This document shows positions 54,401-63,050 of a stretch of 64,000 nucleotides of DNA, piece by piece (the stretch's first letter is position 1; the number at the start of each line of letters is the position of its first letter). The notes under the pieces are model-generated. The model was not told the DNA's origin. It saw only the letters and a program-made list of their open reading frames with translations, and did not search any database. A program made the position numbers and the translations under genes. The stretch comes from a virus, in the IMG/VR virus record IMGVR_UViG_3300025073_000041, positions 21,717-85,716 of that record. The stretch is one strand, 5' to 3'.

Positions 54401-57400
54401 CATAATCATAAAAACTATAAATCCATGGATAAGAAGAAGAGTCGGCTGTTCTAGCAATTATTCTTACCCACAAAACACTCCCGCTATTAAACCAAAAATC
54501 TCCTGGATATGCCATTCCATGTGTTGTAAGCGCTACACCATCCGCTGAAAACCCCGTACTCGAACTAACTTCACCGTTTGGACCTTCATATTCATCCGGA
54601 TAATAACTAAGGTTTTGATATGCGCAAGAAGAAAAATCACTGCTGCTAACAGCAACCACACTGCTTGTAACTATGTCATAATGGTCAACAACCGTCCCTG
54701 ATGTATATATCTCTGCCGGAACCATTCCCAAATCAGAAACAAAATAACCCCCATTGTGTGCACCAGAAGCTACCATATCTGGTCTTTGGTTATATCTTCC
54801 AGAGACATTAACTATTTCATAGTCGTGAGAATAATTCCCAATAATATTCTTTCTATCTGGCTCATGTCCAGTAGCAATGCTGCTACTATACCCCGAAGGG
54901 ACGGTATAAAACTGATGAGTAGAGGAACTTACCTTTATATTTTCTATAGAGGTAAAAGGAGAGCTGTTTAAAGAGCCAGTTAAAGTTTTAATATAGGTGC
55001 TCGACGGTTCAGTTACAACAGAAAAGTGCCTCTTCGCAAAAGTAGAACCAGAAACATTAGAAAACATAGTATATTTCAACTGTGTTTTATTCGAATTTAC
55101 GCTGGGGTCCCCAGAAGCTATCTCAGAAAAGCCTCCTTCCGCTCTCTGCTTTTTCCAACGCCACATATCAGCAGTACCATCTAAATCAGTAACTACAGAA
55201 TGTGTTGAATTACCCCAGGTCAGTCCTTGATCAGCGGAAGAGCTTATCTGTACACTTTCGGCACCAGCAGACCCAGACGCATTACAGATATAAAATATAT
55301 CATTTTCATCCACGAATGCCCACGGATTAGTAATCCATTCTGAGTTTACGCTACAGTTATATGTGTCATAACGAATAAGAGTCAAATCGGTACTCTCTCT
55401 ACTCATTAAATATACCATGTTAGTATATCCGTAAGTAGTGCCCTGGTTTACCCCATAAACAAGCATCTTACTTCTATCTTTATTTGCCGCAAGAGTCCAG
55501 AATAACCTTACCCCAATTCCGTACGGGATATATCCAGTTTCATTAACATAGCCGAAAGAATTGCCGTCTAGTGAAGATGTATAAAAATAAAAATTAGCTC
55601 CCCAATCCTGGGCGCCCTTGTCCATAACAAAAGCCATTTTATTATCACTAAAGTAATCAACAGCACGAAGACCAGCATTCTGGTCTAAACTACTTGGCCC
55701 AGTGCATGTCGTCGCTGGGACAAGCGTAACAGGATTAGTATATCTTACATCAACTGTAGTTTCGGTGGCTATTGCAAATAAATAAAGTCTGTTTAGTCCA
55801 GCATGATGAAAAAGGAGATAAGCTGCATTGTTAGGAGAAAGCCCAGATTCTCTAGAGTCCACAACCTCTCCCCAAGTATATCCATTCGAAGATGTATAAA
55901 AAGAAGATGTCGCTGCATTATAAGTTTTTGTCACAAACGCATCTATCGTAGATAAGTAAATTGGGGGGCTCTTCTTTTGAGAACCAAAAGTCTCGGGACT
56001 TTTCACCCAGCCAGAACCAGAGTTTACATAATATGTTGCCCCAGCCGTATATATATCGTCTCCCGTTGAAGATGCCGTAGAAACCGCCAAAAAAATGTTC
56101 TGCGTTGCGTGTGAAACAAATCCTCTCATTAAAAATGTTTCTTCTGTTGCCCCCGTTACCCAATTGTTACCATTTAAATAAATTCTTTTTATCTTGTCGA
56201 GGTCTGAGGTCGTGTTATGATATAAATAGCCGTGGATTCCACTGCCACTAATTTCCGGTACGTATCCTTTTGTTAAATAAACCGCCTCATAAGGCATTTT
56301 CTCTGTAGCTGGATAAAGTGTTGAGACTGTATTAAAAAGCGGCGGACGATTTGCATGGGTTTCTCCCCAATTATACAAAAGTTCGTTCACACCATAGGCG
56401 TGTGCTTCGGGTTCTTCTGTCTTAAACTCCATTGTCGGATACGGAGTTTGATACTTGTTTCTCTCCAGAACGTGGCTTTCAACAACCGTTCTCATTTCCT
56501 CTGAAAAATCAGCAGTTGCCGGGATTAACTGTTGCACCATCTGGCCAATAGAAGAATCAATCCATTTGTAATAGTTAAGATATTTTTCTACGCTTGGAGT
56601 ATTCCCAATACGCTCAAAGAAAATCTTTCTTAACTTTGCTAAAGACTTATATTCTTCTCTGTATCTGTTAACAGGCTCTCCAATGAGGTTGTTAAAGTCT
56701 ACAACTCCAGCAAAAAATTTTAATATCTCTTCGGAAACGTTTTGATAAATACTCTTTTCCAAAGCCCAAAAATACTTTACAGGTCTTGAATCTCTTGTAA
56801 AATATTCATCATCATTTGAAAGAATACTAACCATATCCCCGCTTGAAAGAGATTCCGGTAGCTGTTGCCTACCCGCTAAAATGTGTTCTCTAACTTGCGG
56901 AGTTGTTCCAGAAGTAAAAAAGATTGCAATACCAGGATAATGTCTTTCGACAACGTTATCAACACTCCCATTATGAAGATAGACATAGCTTCCAGAAGAA
57001 TAATCTGTTACGTTAATGCCGTAGTATGAAATCCCGCCATAGGTAAGCGCCGAAAGACTACCCGTTCCAAACTCCCAATTTAATGCCAAAGCCTGGGATT
57101 CTTGGAGATTGCTTTCTTTTTCCATCTCTCTCGAAGGATTCAAAACTCCATAATTAAACGGATCCCTAGCGTGAGCGTCAATCTCTTCTGTCTGTAGCTT
57201 TTTTTGAAAATATCTTATGTTGGCAAATTTTACATCAGAGTATTGTTCTATACTTCCAGTAAAGTTTGTTCTTGCTGCGCCGGCATAAATTCGTCTGCTT
57301 GTTTGTAAAGAAGACGTTGCTAACACTTGACTAATACTTGCCGACACGTTAAAACTATTCTGTTTTATGTCTCCGCAATAATTTACACCATAAAAATCTA

Positions 57401-59666
57401 GCCAATATGTAGTCGAAGTTATATTCGAGGCATCTTGAGAATTTGGATAAAGTCCGACTCCAAAACTCCAATATTCATTATCGTAAACATTACTGTAGAC
57501 AGAACTGGTAAGTTGTGTAGAAAAGACGCTACTTGTTAAAAGCCAATATCCGTTCTTACTGTCGATTGCTTCCTTTACAAATAAAACTTTAAATATGCTG
57601 TTGTTCGTACTATAATTTTTAATACCAAACAAAGAAGAAGATACAAAAGGGGCGCTATAAAAAAGCTCGCTGTCTACGTCTGCTCTCTTCGGAAACACAA
57701 CGCCAGCTTCAAGAGTAAATGGAATATAATTAAACCCTGTAGAGCCCGTGATGTATTCTAAATCGTCGTCTGTCAAGCTGCTGGTTGCCTGTATTAAGGA
57801 TACTCCAAAATTATCAGCATCGTCAAGAGAAAGAAGATTTACTTTTCTTGCTGTTTCCGTTGTGTTGTTTTTTAAAGAATATTCTGTATTGTCTGAATAT
57901 AGATTTAACTTAACAACTTCCTCATCTGTACCGAAACATCTAATCAGATTTCTTACCGACTTCTCTGTTCCTTTACTTTTGAGAACATTTGTAATATTGT
58001 TATAGATGTTTTCATAAATTCTGTTCTTAACGTTATAAATCTTCTCTTCGAAATCTTCTTCGTTGCTGCGACCAATCAAAGATTCTAATAAAGTAGAATC
58101 TATGAAAATATCCGGCACCTTAACTCCAAGACTTTCCAGTCTCTTGTCATTAAATGGATATGGTTTTTCATCATCGTTGGAATAATGAACATCATTCAAA
58201 GATGAAACCGCATTAACTTGCAGATATAGATGATCAAAATAACTACCTATTATCTGAGTAAGATTTCTAAGAGAGTAGTCTTCTTGTTCTTGATCTTCTT
58301 CTAAAATCCACCCAGGAATATCGTTATAAACCCAAGAGTTGTTAGAAACATCATGTATAGAACCAGAGTTCGCCATCTCCGCTGCTTTTGCAGCAACATA
58401 AGGGTTGGTAGAATATAAAATAGGCTCTTTATATTCTGTCTCTTTGCCGAAATAGCTGTCAATAGCAGAACCCGTGCTTCTACTCGTGGACAAGGAACCA
58501 GACCAAGCCCCATGAGAAAGGCGACCAGAATAATCCAAAACAATTCGATCTGTCGCATGTATACTAGAAGAAGAAAAAACTCCTTCGTTAAATTTGTAAT
58601 AAACTCCAATATCCGTACTAGCGTCATCGGTATTCGCCCCGCCGTCTACCGTAGAAAACCAATTCTGTCCAATTTCTTCGTTTGTTCTAGCAGATTTCCA
58701 AAAACGGAACTCATCCAAAGAACCAGAAAGCTTTCCGGAACCAGTAGCAAACGAACCAGACCCAATCAAACCACCAATGGTAGCGTGTACGTAATTTACA
58801 CAATCAATAAACTTACCAGATCCCGTAGTAGAAGAAACAGAATCATCTCCAACAAAAAATTCTATGGTAAATGTATTTGCAGTCGCATGATTAGAAAGCT
58901 TAAACCCATAGTGTCGCCAGTTATTATCAAATGCTTGCGCAGCCGTATATCCTGTCAGGTCAATTACGTTTTGACTTGCCGAGCCAGAACAAACAGAAGC
59001 AATACTAAAAGCACTGCTGCCGCTGTTGTTCAATAAAATTGTAAAATATTGAGAATAATAGTCATTTAAACTAAAGACCACTTCAGAATTGCTACCAGTA
59101 ATTCCCCTTTTTAACCAAAATTCTATATAATTCCCAGAACTCCCACCAAACCTGAGATTCGAAGCTCTTTCGTCATCCTCGGAAAAAAGATTCGCCCCTA
59201 GATAGGAATTTGCATCCCCAAGATTAGGACCCCCTTTTAAATAAATATATTCAGGATTTGAAACGATGTTGATTGTTTTCGAAGAAATAGCACCAGTAGA
59301 CGTAATTGTAATTACATTATCAGAAGAAAAATTAGCATATCCTGTAGTTCTAGGATAGATTTTATCAAAAATCCAAGAATCTACAAAAGAACCACTGTTT
59401 AAAAACTCTTGTTTTTCAGTTTTGCTGCCATCAAAGGGGTAAAACTCCTGAATTTTTAGAAAACTATCAGCAAAATACCTCTCTGCACTGCCATATTTAC
59501 ACCAACTTGCCAAATCGTCAAAATCGACATGTGGAACAAACAAACTTTTATCATAATTGTACGCAGAAGGATAATTTGTAGATTCAAGCTTATCCTCTAT
59601 CTCGCTTTTACTTGTCAACTTAAGGTTTTTTAGTTGACTTCGAGAAAAAAGGTCTTTAATTGCCAT
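48495..59666 (-). CDS. Giant baseplate/tail protein (3,723 aa) with LamG and beta-propellers
   Basis: An uninterrupted 11.2-kb gene preceded by AAGGGAG. A LamG/concanavalin-like domain lies at about 175-365 (YIEFWLKRG ... LSGSLDEFRFWKSARTNEEI). A sialidase/BNR-like region lies at about 1150-1500 (SSNGYTWGE, SADQGLTWGN). Seven FG-GAP-type blades fill about 2580-2945 (GDKYGSAVAIYGDEAFVGS, DLFGASVDFCDGLMIVGA and similar). The C-terminal 400 residues are charged and conserved in type with phage tail proteins. Position after the gp6-like gene suggests a baseplate wedge or fibre role, perhaps replacing gp7/gp10, with lectin-like domains for receptor binding. Confidence 0.8.
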   Translation of the reverse strand: MAIKDLFSRSQLKNLKLTSKSEIEDKLESTNYPSAYNYDKSLFVPHVDFDDLASWCKYGSAERYFADSFLKIQEFYPFDGSKTEKQEFLNSGSFVDSWIFDKIYPRTTGYANFSSDNVITITSTGAISSKTINIVSNPEYIYLKGGPNLGDANSYLGANLFSEDDERASNLRFGGSSGNYIEFWLKRGITGSNSEVVFSLNDYYSQYFTILLNNSGSSAFSIASVCSGSASQNVIDLTGYTAAQAFDNNWRHYGFKLSNHATANTFTIEFFVGDDSVSSTTGSGKFIDCVNYVHATIGGLIGSGSFATGSGKLSGSLDEFRFWKSARTNEEIGQNWFSTVDGGANTDDASTDIGVYYKFNEGVFSSSSIHATDRIVLDYSGRLSHGAWSGSLSTSRSTGSAIDSYFGKETEYKEPILYSTNPYVAAKAAEMANSGSIHDVSNNSWVYNDIPGWILEEDQEQEDYSLRNLTQIIGSYFDHLYLQVNAVSSLNDVHYSNDDEKPYPFNDKRLESLGVKVPDIFIDSTLLESLIGRSNEEDFEEKIYNVKNRIYENIYNNITNVLKSKGTEKSVRNLIRCFGTDEEVVKLNLYSDNTEYSLKNNTTETARKVNLLSLDDADNFGVSLIQATSSLTDDDLEYITGSTGFNYIPFTLEAGVVFPKRADVDSELFYSAPFVSSSLFGIKNYSTNNSIFKVLFVKEAIDSKNGYWLLTSSVFSTQLTSSVYSNVYDNEYWSFGVGLYPNSQDASNITSTTYWLDFYGVNYCGDIKQNSFNVSASISQVLATSSLQTSRRIYAGAARTNFTGSIEQYSDVKFANIRYFQKKLQTEEIDAHARDPFNYGVLNPSREMEKESNLQESQALALNWEFGTGSLSALTYGGISYYGINVTDYSSGSYVYLHNGSVDNVVERHYPGIAIFFTSGTTPQVREHILAGRQQLPESLSSGDMVSILSNDDEYFTRDSRPVKYFWALEKSIYQNVSEEILKFFAGVVDFNNLIGEPVNRYREEYKSLAKLRKIFFERIGNTPSVEKYLNYYKWIDSSIGQMVQQLIPATADFSEEMRTVVESHVLERNKYQTPYPTMEFKTEEPEAHAYGVNELLYNWGETHANRPPLFNTVSTLYPATEKMPYEAVYLTKGYVPEISGSGIHGYLYHNTTSDLDKIKRIYLNGNNWVTGATEETFLMRGFVSHATQNIFLAVSTASSTGDDIYTAGATYYVNSGSGWVKSPETFGSQKKSPPIYLSTIDAFVTKTYNAATSSFYTSSNGYTWGEVVDSRESGLSPNNAAYLLFHHAGLNRLYLFAIATETTVDVRYTNPVTLVPATTCTGPSSLDQNAGLRAVDYFSDNKMAFVMDKGAQDWGANFYFYTSSLDGNSFGYVNETGYIPYGIGVRLFWTLAANKDRSKMLVYGVNQGTTYGYTNMVYLMSRESTDLTLIRYDTYNCSVNSEWITNPWAFVDENDIFYICNASGSAGAESVQISSSADQGLTWGNSTHSVVTDLDGTADMWRWKKQRAEGGFSEIASGDPSVNSNKTQLKYTMFSNVSGSTFAKRHFSVVTEPSSTYIKTLTGSLNSSPFTSIENIKVSSSTHQFYTVPSGYSSSIATGHEPDRKNIIGNYSHDYEIVNVSGRYNQRPDMVASGAHNGGYFVSDLGMVPAEIYTSGTVVDHYDIVTSSVVAVSSSDFSSCAYQNLSYYPDEYEGPNGEVSSSTGFSADGVALTTHGMAYPGDFWFNSGSVLWVRIIARTADSSSYPWIYSFYDYGEIAWDIPYCYFDLTSGSGAIGSSSVAVVTSSITELGNAFYDCRYAFTATRNVGLADSNYVKIYYAQASEDYSVTGTALRLDQFILHNVSVDVSGSSSIPVYSSWTSSYLSGESPNNFAPFKGVDKYCFRTLFSSPGEKKTLTKIWLDPVAEELSTHNAQPFRNLEVRQEYDTSLQLHMVSGGLSTTGVANVHKTNCNPLRTVVVNPTEILQERYDNGFVSHQIPRSIYGYSWISGSTTQPTTGSMVLEFQEVSGTTNLVNWVGTASLNVRTKENEISTTTNTLTHNASWQTGSWSPYQWASWEQIRAGEGPVARALRKENIYSVEDPSKERIFVDSQGREKHFFDNRADSFTNYYEPVVTWNKPITHIVEDINKNIVSFTYPYRNLKEHFANQKLANRLNVGECSIPIYETCLNLYKLGEHKFVSIYSPEIIYPKHENVGFDMIHARNYYDDSTSSGIKGSDRITFWKDTEDDRTQSNFVNSLGFNMGIGSVWALEDGSGSSPYGELASMGETRTKDLIAYGRTGIPSLQFCYDVYLSGSTLKESGTNYTANSESGINPFYNSYDKYSDEIRPMGARYTILPEFRISEHMGWYINEAGGDFRKKNRGILTAVGTNVSSSMYNSSRTTANEEFYKIYSHSDMMKAFNEVYDDHKKQKDKVREFSMTFRGIKKLLPYNGFYPVQRSVQLGNLLSQSYAPYISWDTNKSNKESAIQSLIQPFYAPGIFYNTVKSGIAVDWPIMTGTTGDEDDFSVNYYSGTIKNYSGYRMPFESIIDPSYALPLSSSNNSSREGRMYLLSPDYEETLVAKLEQEITGTASSLFSYDMKLDRDNSQFVVGTFRDTTDPTGSVQVFNYTSGTWTKHSDLIPTGTIVSGDKYGSAVAIYGDEAFVGSYASDISGETGAGRVLYFKKQTNIWQCVQEITASDFTGSGVFGRALSFDGTTLAVGANIYGGGDTLEGRAYILQSGSSGYVEVAEFSSSVEPDDGAYGGKVLVSGTWAFVSEYGGAGTPTIGKIYIYKTNGVDPWSLLQAISASDGGADDYFGVSVAISGTKTSVDGYGSQLAVGSYYTYEDGQQAGSVYLYELDYLRGWIEKQKIVSGESGTGDLFGASVDFCDGLMIVGATGLDDAASNAGGVYLYEKENGYYYFREKISDGFAANDVVGSKVAVSGSQLFAGAHGADKIFIYSGEYVGSAYPFISWDGENKTDYSLASNNFFAESSRFFLKDEKFTSFVSKKESEFKTMQSGTTYYMDLILAKDGIDMVRSSDDNYQGRYFGPPSLIYNLTEVSSSDFASASLTNDLMKKDPSFIQFTPPYYYGDSICRVSFLADDTKKYTLDEILAGLQVESYDREKEELFRGIHRDLRTYKDVILNFVNTKLFTSGTVFTSIGDYTPFINADGFFAAYDVSGNEIAVQRFTGSTSVDGEIIIDSGSASRRSMSAQAFFRAINLLPVDVTTTYVNTSSGELYVRDYSNNQKFGYRISGTNLAGSAAYLENLKPEMIISGSDYDNFDGLTVENLLRDNFYTYSTAIVDSLWYQIYSLYKDSAAYSGSMPFVSSVDIFGKTREKVTTYSVGQETGARTTEDSDSTSFDRWVISTRYECPVLHVTSSNSSQGSSVWSSYGQIPTGSAGLYLKIEDSIRGIGQTTKVVPEYQISFANSTSDITVGSLLDVCGFTPSKKRVGEVASFKKFKEAVVAIPFLDEQRTQEPVTTEIAGRNFFKISRQKLEEQRRRVSEGRMVVEESMKQRKTTSITRMVEKMKNYIIPPEFDFGTYSDMEPFAMYIFEIEHTFTKDDLALIWQGLMPESSRRAEKVETSISHPFDEYEFFNEEGIPENTRWMVFKVKQKAEKNYFKVTENNKDDDRFIFDFQVGRKEPEYSYNWPYDFCSLVELGEIEADLIIRPSIEQIQAEGINVPRADSMAGAETDSDGGKKKEMDNPPQNIVVASSEEQEGPPTVGMFENLGDKRRR

Positions 59667-59727
59667 AAAGGTAAAACTCCCTTAAAAGGATTATGCCATA
59701 GTAATTATATGTTCTTGCAGGTTTTTT

Positions 59728-61143
59728 CTATTTTCCAATACGGAATTTGAAAGTTTGTGGCAAAACTCTAAATTCAGAGCCTATTTCGTACCCAACCGCG
59801 ATTTCATATTGATAATCTTTCTCAAACATCGACATGTCTAGATAAAAATAATTACCTTCTTTATCGTAGGACATCAAAGTGCCGCTGCTCTGAGAAGATT
59901 TGTTATAATCAAGCACAATTAAATCATCAATGGTTCTGCGTACTTGGTAATAGACCTTTTCGACAATCGTATTTTCAACCGCAGACTGCGCAGCCGTATA
60001 GATTGTTGGAGTCCAGTCTTTTAGCCTCAAAAACAAGTTAAACCTTACGTTTGTTTCTGTTCTTTTATACTCAGATTTTAAATTTGTTATCTTGCCAACA
60101 TATTCAGTCTGTTCCAAGCTATCGAAAGCCGACAATGTGTGAACGTCTATTGTGCCCGTCCATAGACAATTGCCTAAAGAGTCATACCAACGGTCGTAAA
60201 TAATCTCTTCTGTCGTAGTAATTGTAGCCGTTATGTAATATTTCCCGGTACTCTCTAAAGTAGCAGTAATGGGAGTCCCTTCAACTGGTGTTATTGAGCC
60301 CGTACCTGCCGAAGAGTCAAAAAACCTAACCACCATTGGTGTATTGGGAACATTTGACCAAACATATCTAGGACGATTGTAAAAATAAAGCTTATTTGAA
60401 TTGTCAGAAACTAAATTGCTCTTCGCATAAAAATTACCACGGTCATCCGTCTTGGAATCGTTAAACCTAGCTTCAATTATCGGTTGGCTGTAATAATATT
60501 CTGATGTTCTTGCAGAAAATCTCTTTGTATAGTATGAAGAAGAGGCTAAACAATCCTCCATACTACCAGAAAGTTTTATTACAAGACCATAGTTTCTCTG
60601 TCCTGTTCCGGAAGCCTCATAGGTAATCCAACTACTAACAAAAGAGCTAATATCCAGTTCTAGATTGTCCGCAGAAGAAGTAAAACTAGCCGTTAGTGCG
60701 GTCCCTACAAAATCTCCTCCTGCAGTTGTCCATGCAGTCTGTGCGTTACTAGCAGAAGACCACGAAGCGCCATCTCCATCATATAAAAACCCCTCCATAT
60801 CCATTCCGTGGCCTTCATCCCAACTTCTAGAAACTTGCTGCACGTCTAGTGTAAATGTCTCTGGAGTCGTTTCCTGATGTGCTACATCAAAAAGACGTAA
60901 ATAATAGCTTACTCCAGAGTCTGGTACTGTACCAGCAACGATATCAGAATATAAAGTCGATATGGGGAAGTTTATTAAAATTCTCATCTTCTCAACAGAA
61001 GATGTATTTACCCTTCCAAAAGCGCTAAATACCTCTAAAACATCAGAACCACCCATATTGCAGGTGGTAGCCCTAGTAGAAAGGTCTTCTTCATAAGCAT
61101 TTGTTATAGAAGTGTCTTTGTCCGCAACATATCTTTTAATCAT
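59728..61143 (-). CDS. Baseplate-associated structural protein with DNRLRE-like N-terminus
   Basis: A 471-residue beta-rich protein. VADKDTSITNAYEEDLSTRA ... MRILINFPIS resembles the DNRLRE-type beta-sandwich found in surface proteins and in phage proteins beside gp6. GGGAG precedes the ATG by 11 bases and the gene overlaps gp6 by one base, so the two are co-translated. Probably sits on the baseplate. Confidence 0.65.
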   Translation of the reverse strand: MIKRYVADKDTSITNAYEEDLSTRATTCNMGGSDVLEVFSAFGRVNTSSVEKMRILINFPISTLYSDIVAGTVPDSGVSYYLRLFDVAHQETTPETFTLDVQQVSRSWDEGHGMDMEGFLYDGDGASWSSASNAQTAWTTAGGDFVGTALTASFTSSADNLELDISSFVSSWITYEASGTGQRNYGLVIKLSGSMEDCLASSSYYTKRFSARTSEYYYSQPIIEARFNDSKTDDRGNFYAKSNLVSDNSNKLYFYNRPRYVWSNVPNTPMVVRFFDSSAGTGSITPVEGTPITATLESTGKYYITATITTTEEIIYDRWYDSLGNCLWTGTIDVHTLSAFDSLEQTEYVGKITNLKSEYKRTETNVRFNLFLRLKDWTPTIYTAAQSAVENTIVEKVYYQVRRTIDDLIVLDYNKSSQSSGTLMSYDKEGNYFYLDMSMFEKDYQYEIAVGYEIGSEFRVLPQTFKFRIGK

Positions 61144-62930
61144 TATCTAACAACTCCCTTTACGTCCGCTTCGAAGTCTCTAAGTTCGAACACACAATTC
61201 TTAGGACACTCTATAAAAAGATCATCTGCACTAGCAAATTTATCAAAATCAAACCCAAAGTCTGAATAAACTCCGCCTCGTTTCTCTACGATTTCTACTT
61301 TTGTAGTATCCACAACTCCGTCAACTGCATTTAGTGTCTTAAAAATCTCTGATTTTGACAAAGATTGACCAATATCAAACTTTATTTTCATCGCATCTTT
61401 TAAAGCAGAAATGCAAGACTCTAAAACTTCATATTTTTCTTTACTTGGATACGATATTACCTCAAAATTGATACCAAAATTAACAATTCTTGCATCCAAT
61501 ATGTCAACAGTGTCGTTAATCATCTTATACTGAGTAATCCAAGTTTTTAGGTTGTTTTTTATTGTGGTATTTGTCTCAGTTAAATATCCATCTTGGTCTT
61601 CAGACACCACATAAAGATTTAGATTTCTCTTAAAAGAATTGTTGTCTTTTACAACATTAACTCTTTTTACTGAACCAAACTTAGCCGGCATTCCATAACA
61701 AACGAACCTATAGTCTTCTGAAGAAACCGCTCTTTTCTGAGAAGAAAAGGCTCCCATAATCCTCTTTTTTAATTCCTCTGTACTCGGAAGAGTTATGTCG
61801 CCTGTAATCGGCTCATCGTTGGTAACTTCTAAAGAAGATTTAATTGTAGACAGAATGGAGGTTGACAACTGGTTGACATTATCAAACTCATAAACCGCCT
61901 CTCCCACTCTCACCAAAGTTCCAACCCCAATGTTGACGTTATCTGTTGTGTTTTTCCTTACTTTTATGCGTAAAGTAGTATTTGAAGGAGCAATTCCTAG
62001 AGAATCAGACTTTACTAATCGGCTGGGGTCAAAAGAATCAGTAGAAATATAGTCTTTCCCATATATGTTTAAGAAAACATTTGCAGGTTCAACTAAATCC
62101 ATTGTAGCGTCATCAGAATCGTTTCCCTGCCCAAACTGAAGATATGTTTTTCTCCTTTCTCTCTCGACCACAAATCTTCTAGGAACAGCATACGGCTTCA
62201 TAAGATAAGCCGCATACTCTCTCGAAGATGTATAGTTTGGAATAGCTTTATAAATTATGTTTTGTGATAAAGAATCTACTTCGTAGTATTCCTTGCCGCT
62301 AGAGTCCACAACAGATACAACTTCCGCTATATCGTCACTTGTAAGCTCTAATTTTGGGAATTTTTCATAGTCGCCTACAACAATTTCCTCATAAACAAAC
62401 TCTCCGGAAACAACTTGTCCTTTTGCTCTAACCGCATAATACGTTGGATAACCATTGTCACCTATTTGAGCTACTAAGATATCGTTTCCTGTAGCAGAAA
62501 ACACCACATCTTCACTAAGAACAAAAGATTTACCGTCTGCAGAAGAAAACTGACTGCCAACTTTAAGAACGGGATAATATCTTGAGTCTGGCCCCTGCGA
62601 ATTTGAGGCTGCAGGAACAAGAATATAAAAAGTCGCAATACCATAAGAAGAAGGATTCCCCGTAAAGCTCCAACCTCTAGACCGGCCGTGACGAATTATG
62701 TTATTATATTCTAAAGAAGTTTCAAAAAAAGATTCGTTTACCGCATAGTCAATAAACCACGATAAGCTATCGCCTATTATAGATACCTCATCCATCACCA
62801 AAGAACCAAACGAAGCCTCGCTAAAGTCTTTGTAAGTGTTTGGATAATATCTCTTGGTATAGTCCAACAAAGAGTCTCGAATGCTTTCAAAATCTCTTGC
62901 TGTATATTTAATTGGAACCTTCTTTGTCAT
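61143..62930 (-). CDS. Baseplate wedge protein (T4 gp6-like)
   Basis: A 595-residue protein. The N-terminus YTARDFESIRDSLLDYTKR ... SFGSLVMDEVSIIGDSLSWFIDYAVNESFFETS and the later baseplate-J-like LPSTEELKKRIMGAFSSQKRAVSSEDYRF are hallmarks of gp6, the wedge subunit that forms the inner baseplate ring. T4 gp6 is 660 residues. A TnpB element lies just upstream, and no Shine-Dalgarno is seen before the ATG. Confidence 0.92.
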   Translation of the reverse strand: MTKKVPIKYTARDFESIRDSLLDYTKRYYPNTYKDFSEASFGSLVMDEVSIIGDSLSWFIDYAVNESFFETSLEYNNIIRHGRSRGWSFTGNPSSYGIATFYILVPAASNSQGPDSRYYPVLKVGSQFSSADGKSFVLSEDVVFSATGNDILVAQIGDNGYPTYYAVRAKGQVVSGEFVYEEIVVGDYEKFPKLELTSDDIAEVVSVVDSSGKEYYEVDSLSQNIIYKAIPNYTSSREYAAYLMKPYAVPRRFVVERERRKTYLQFGQGNDSDDATMDLVEPANVFLNIYGKDYISTDSFDPSRLVKSDSLGIAPSNTTLRIKVRKNTTDNVNIGVGTLVRVGEAVYEFDNVNQLSTSILSTIKSSLEVTNDEPITGDITLPSTEELKKRIMGAFSSQKRAVSSEDYRFVCYGMPAKFGSVKRVNVVKDNNSFKRNLNLYVVSEDQDGYLTETNTTIKNNLKTWITQYKMINDTVDILDARIVNFGINFEVISYPSKEKYEVLESCISALKDAMKIKFDIGQSLSKSEIFKTLNAVDGVVDTTKVEIVEKRGGVYSDFGFDFDKFASADDLFIECPKNCVFELRDFEADVKGVVR

Positions 62931-62939
62931 TAAACTTGA

Positions 62940-62978
62940 GACTTAACCCACGAACTTCTAGTTAACGTGGGTTAAGTC
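62940..62978. repeat. Perfect 13-bp stem hairpin at the transposon left end
   Basis: GACTTAACCCACG (62940-62952) pairs perfectly with CGTGGGTTAAGTC (62966-62978) around a 13-base loop. Other copies have only a partial hairpin here, built on CATG...CATG and AACT...AGTT. IS605-type transposases recognise subterminal hairpins, so this is probably the transposition end. Confidence 0.8.
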
Positions 62979-63050
62979 TTCTCCTCCTATTAAAAAGAAT
63001 GAATTTACAAAAAAATCAACACATTCCACTTTTTGTACTATATTTATAAT

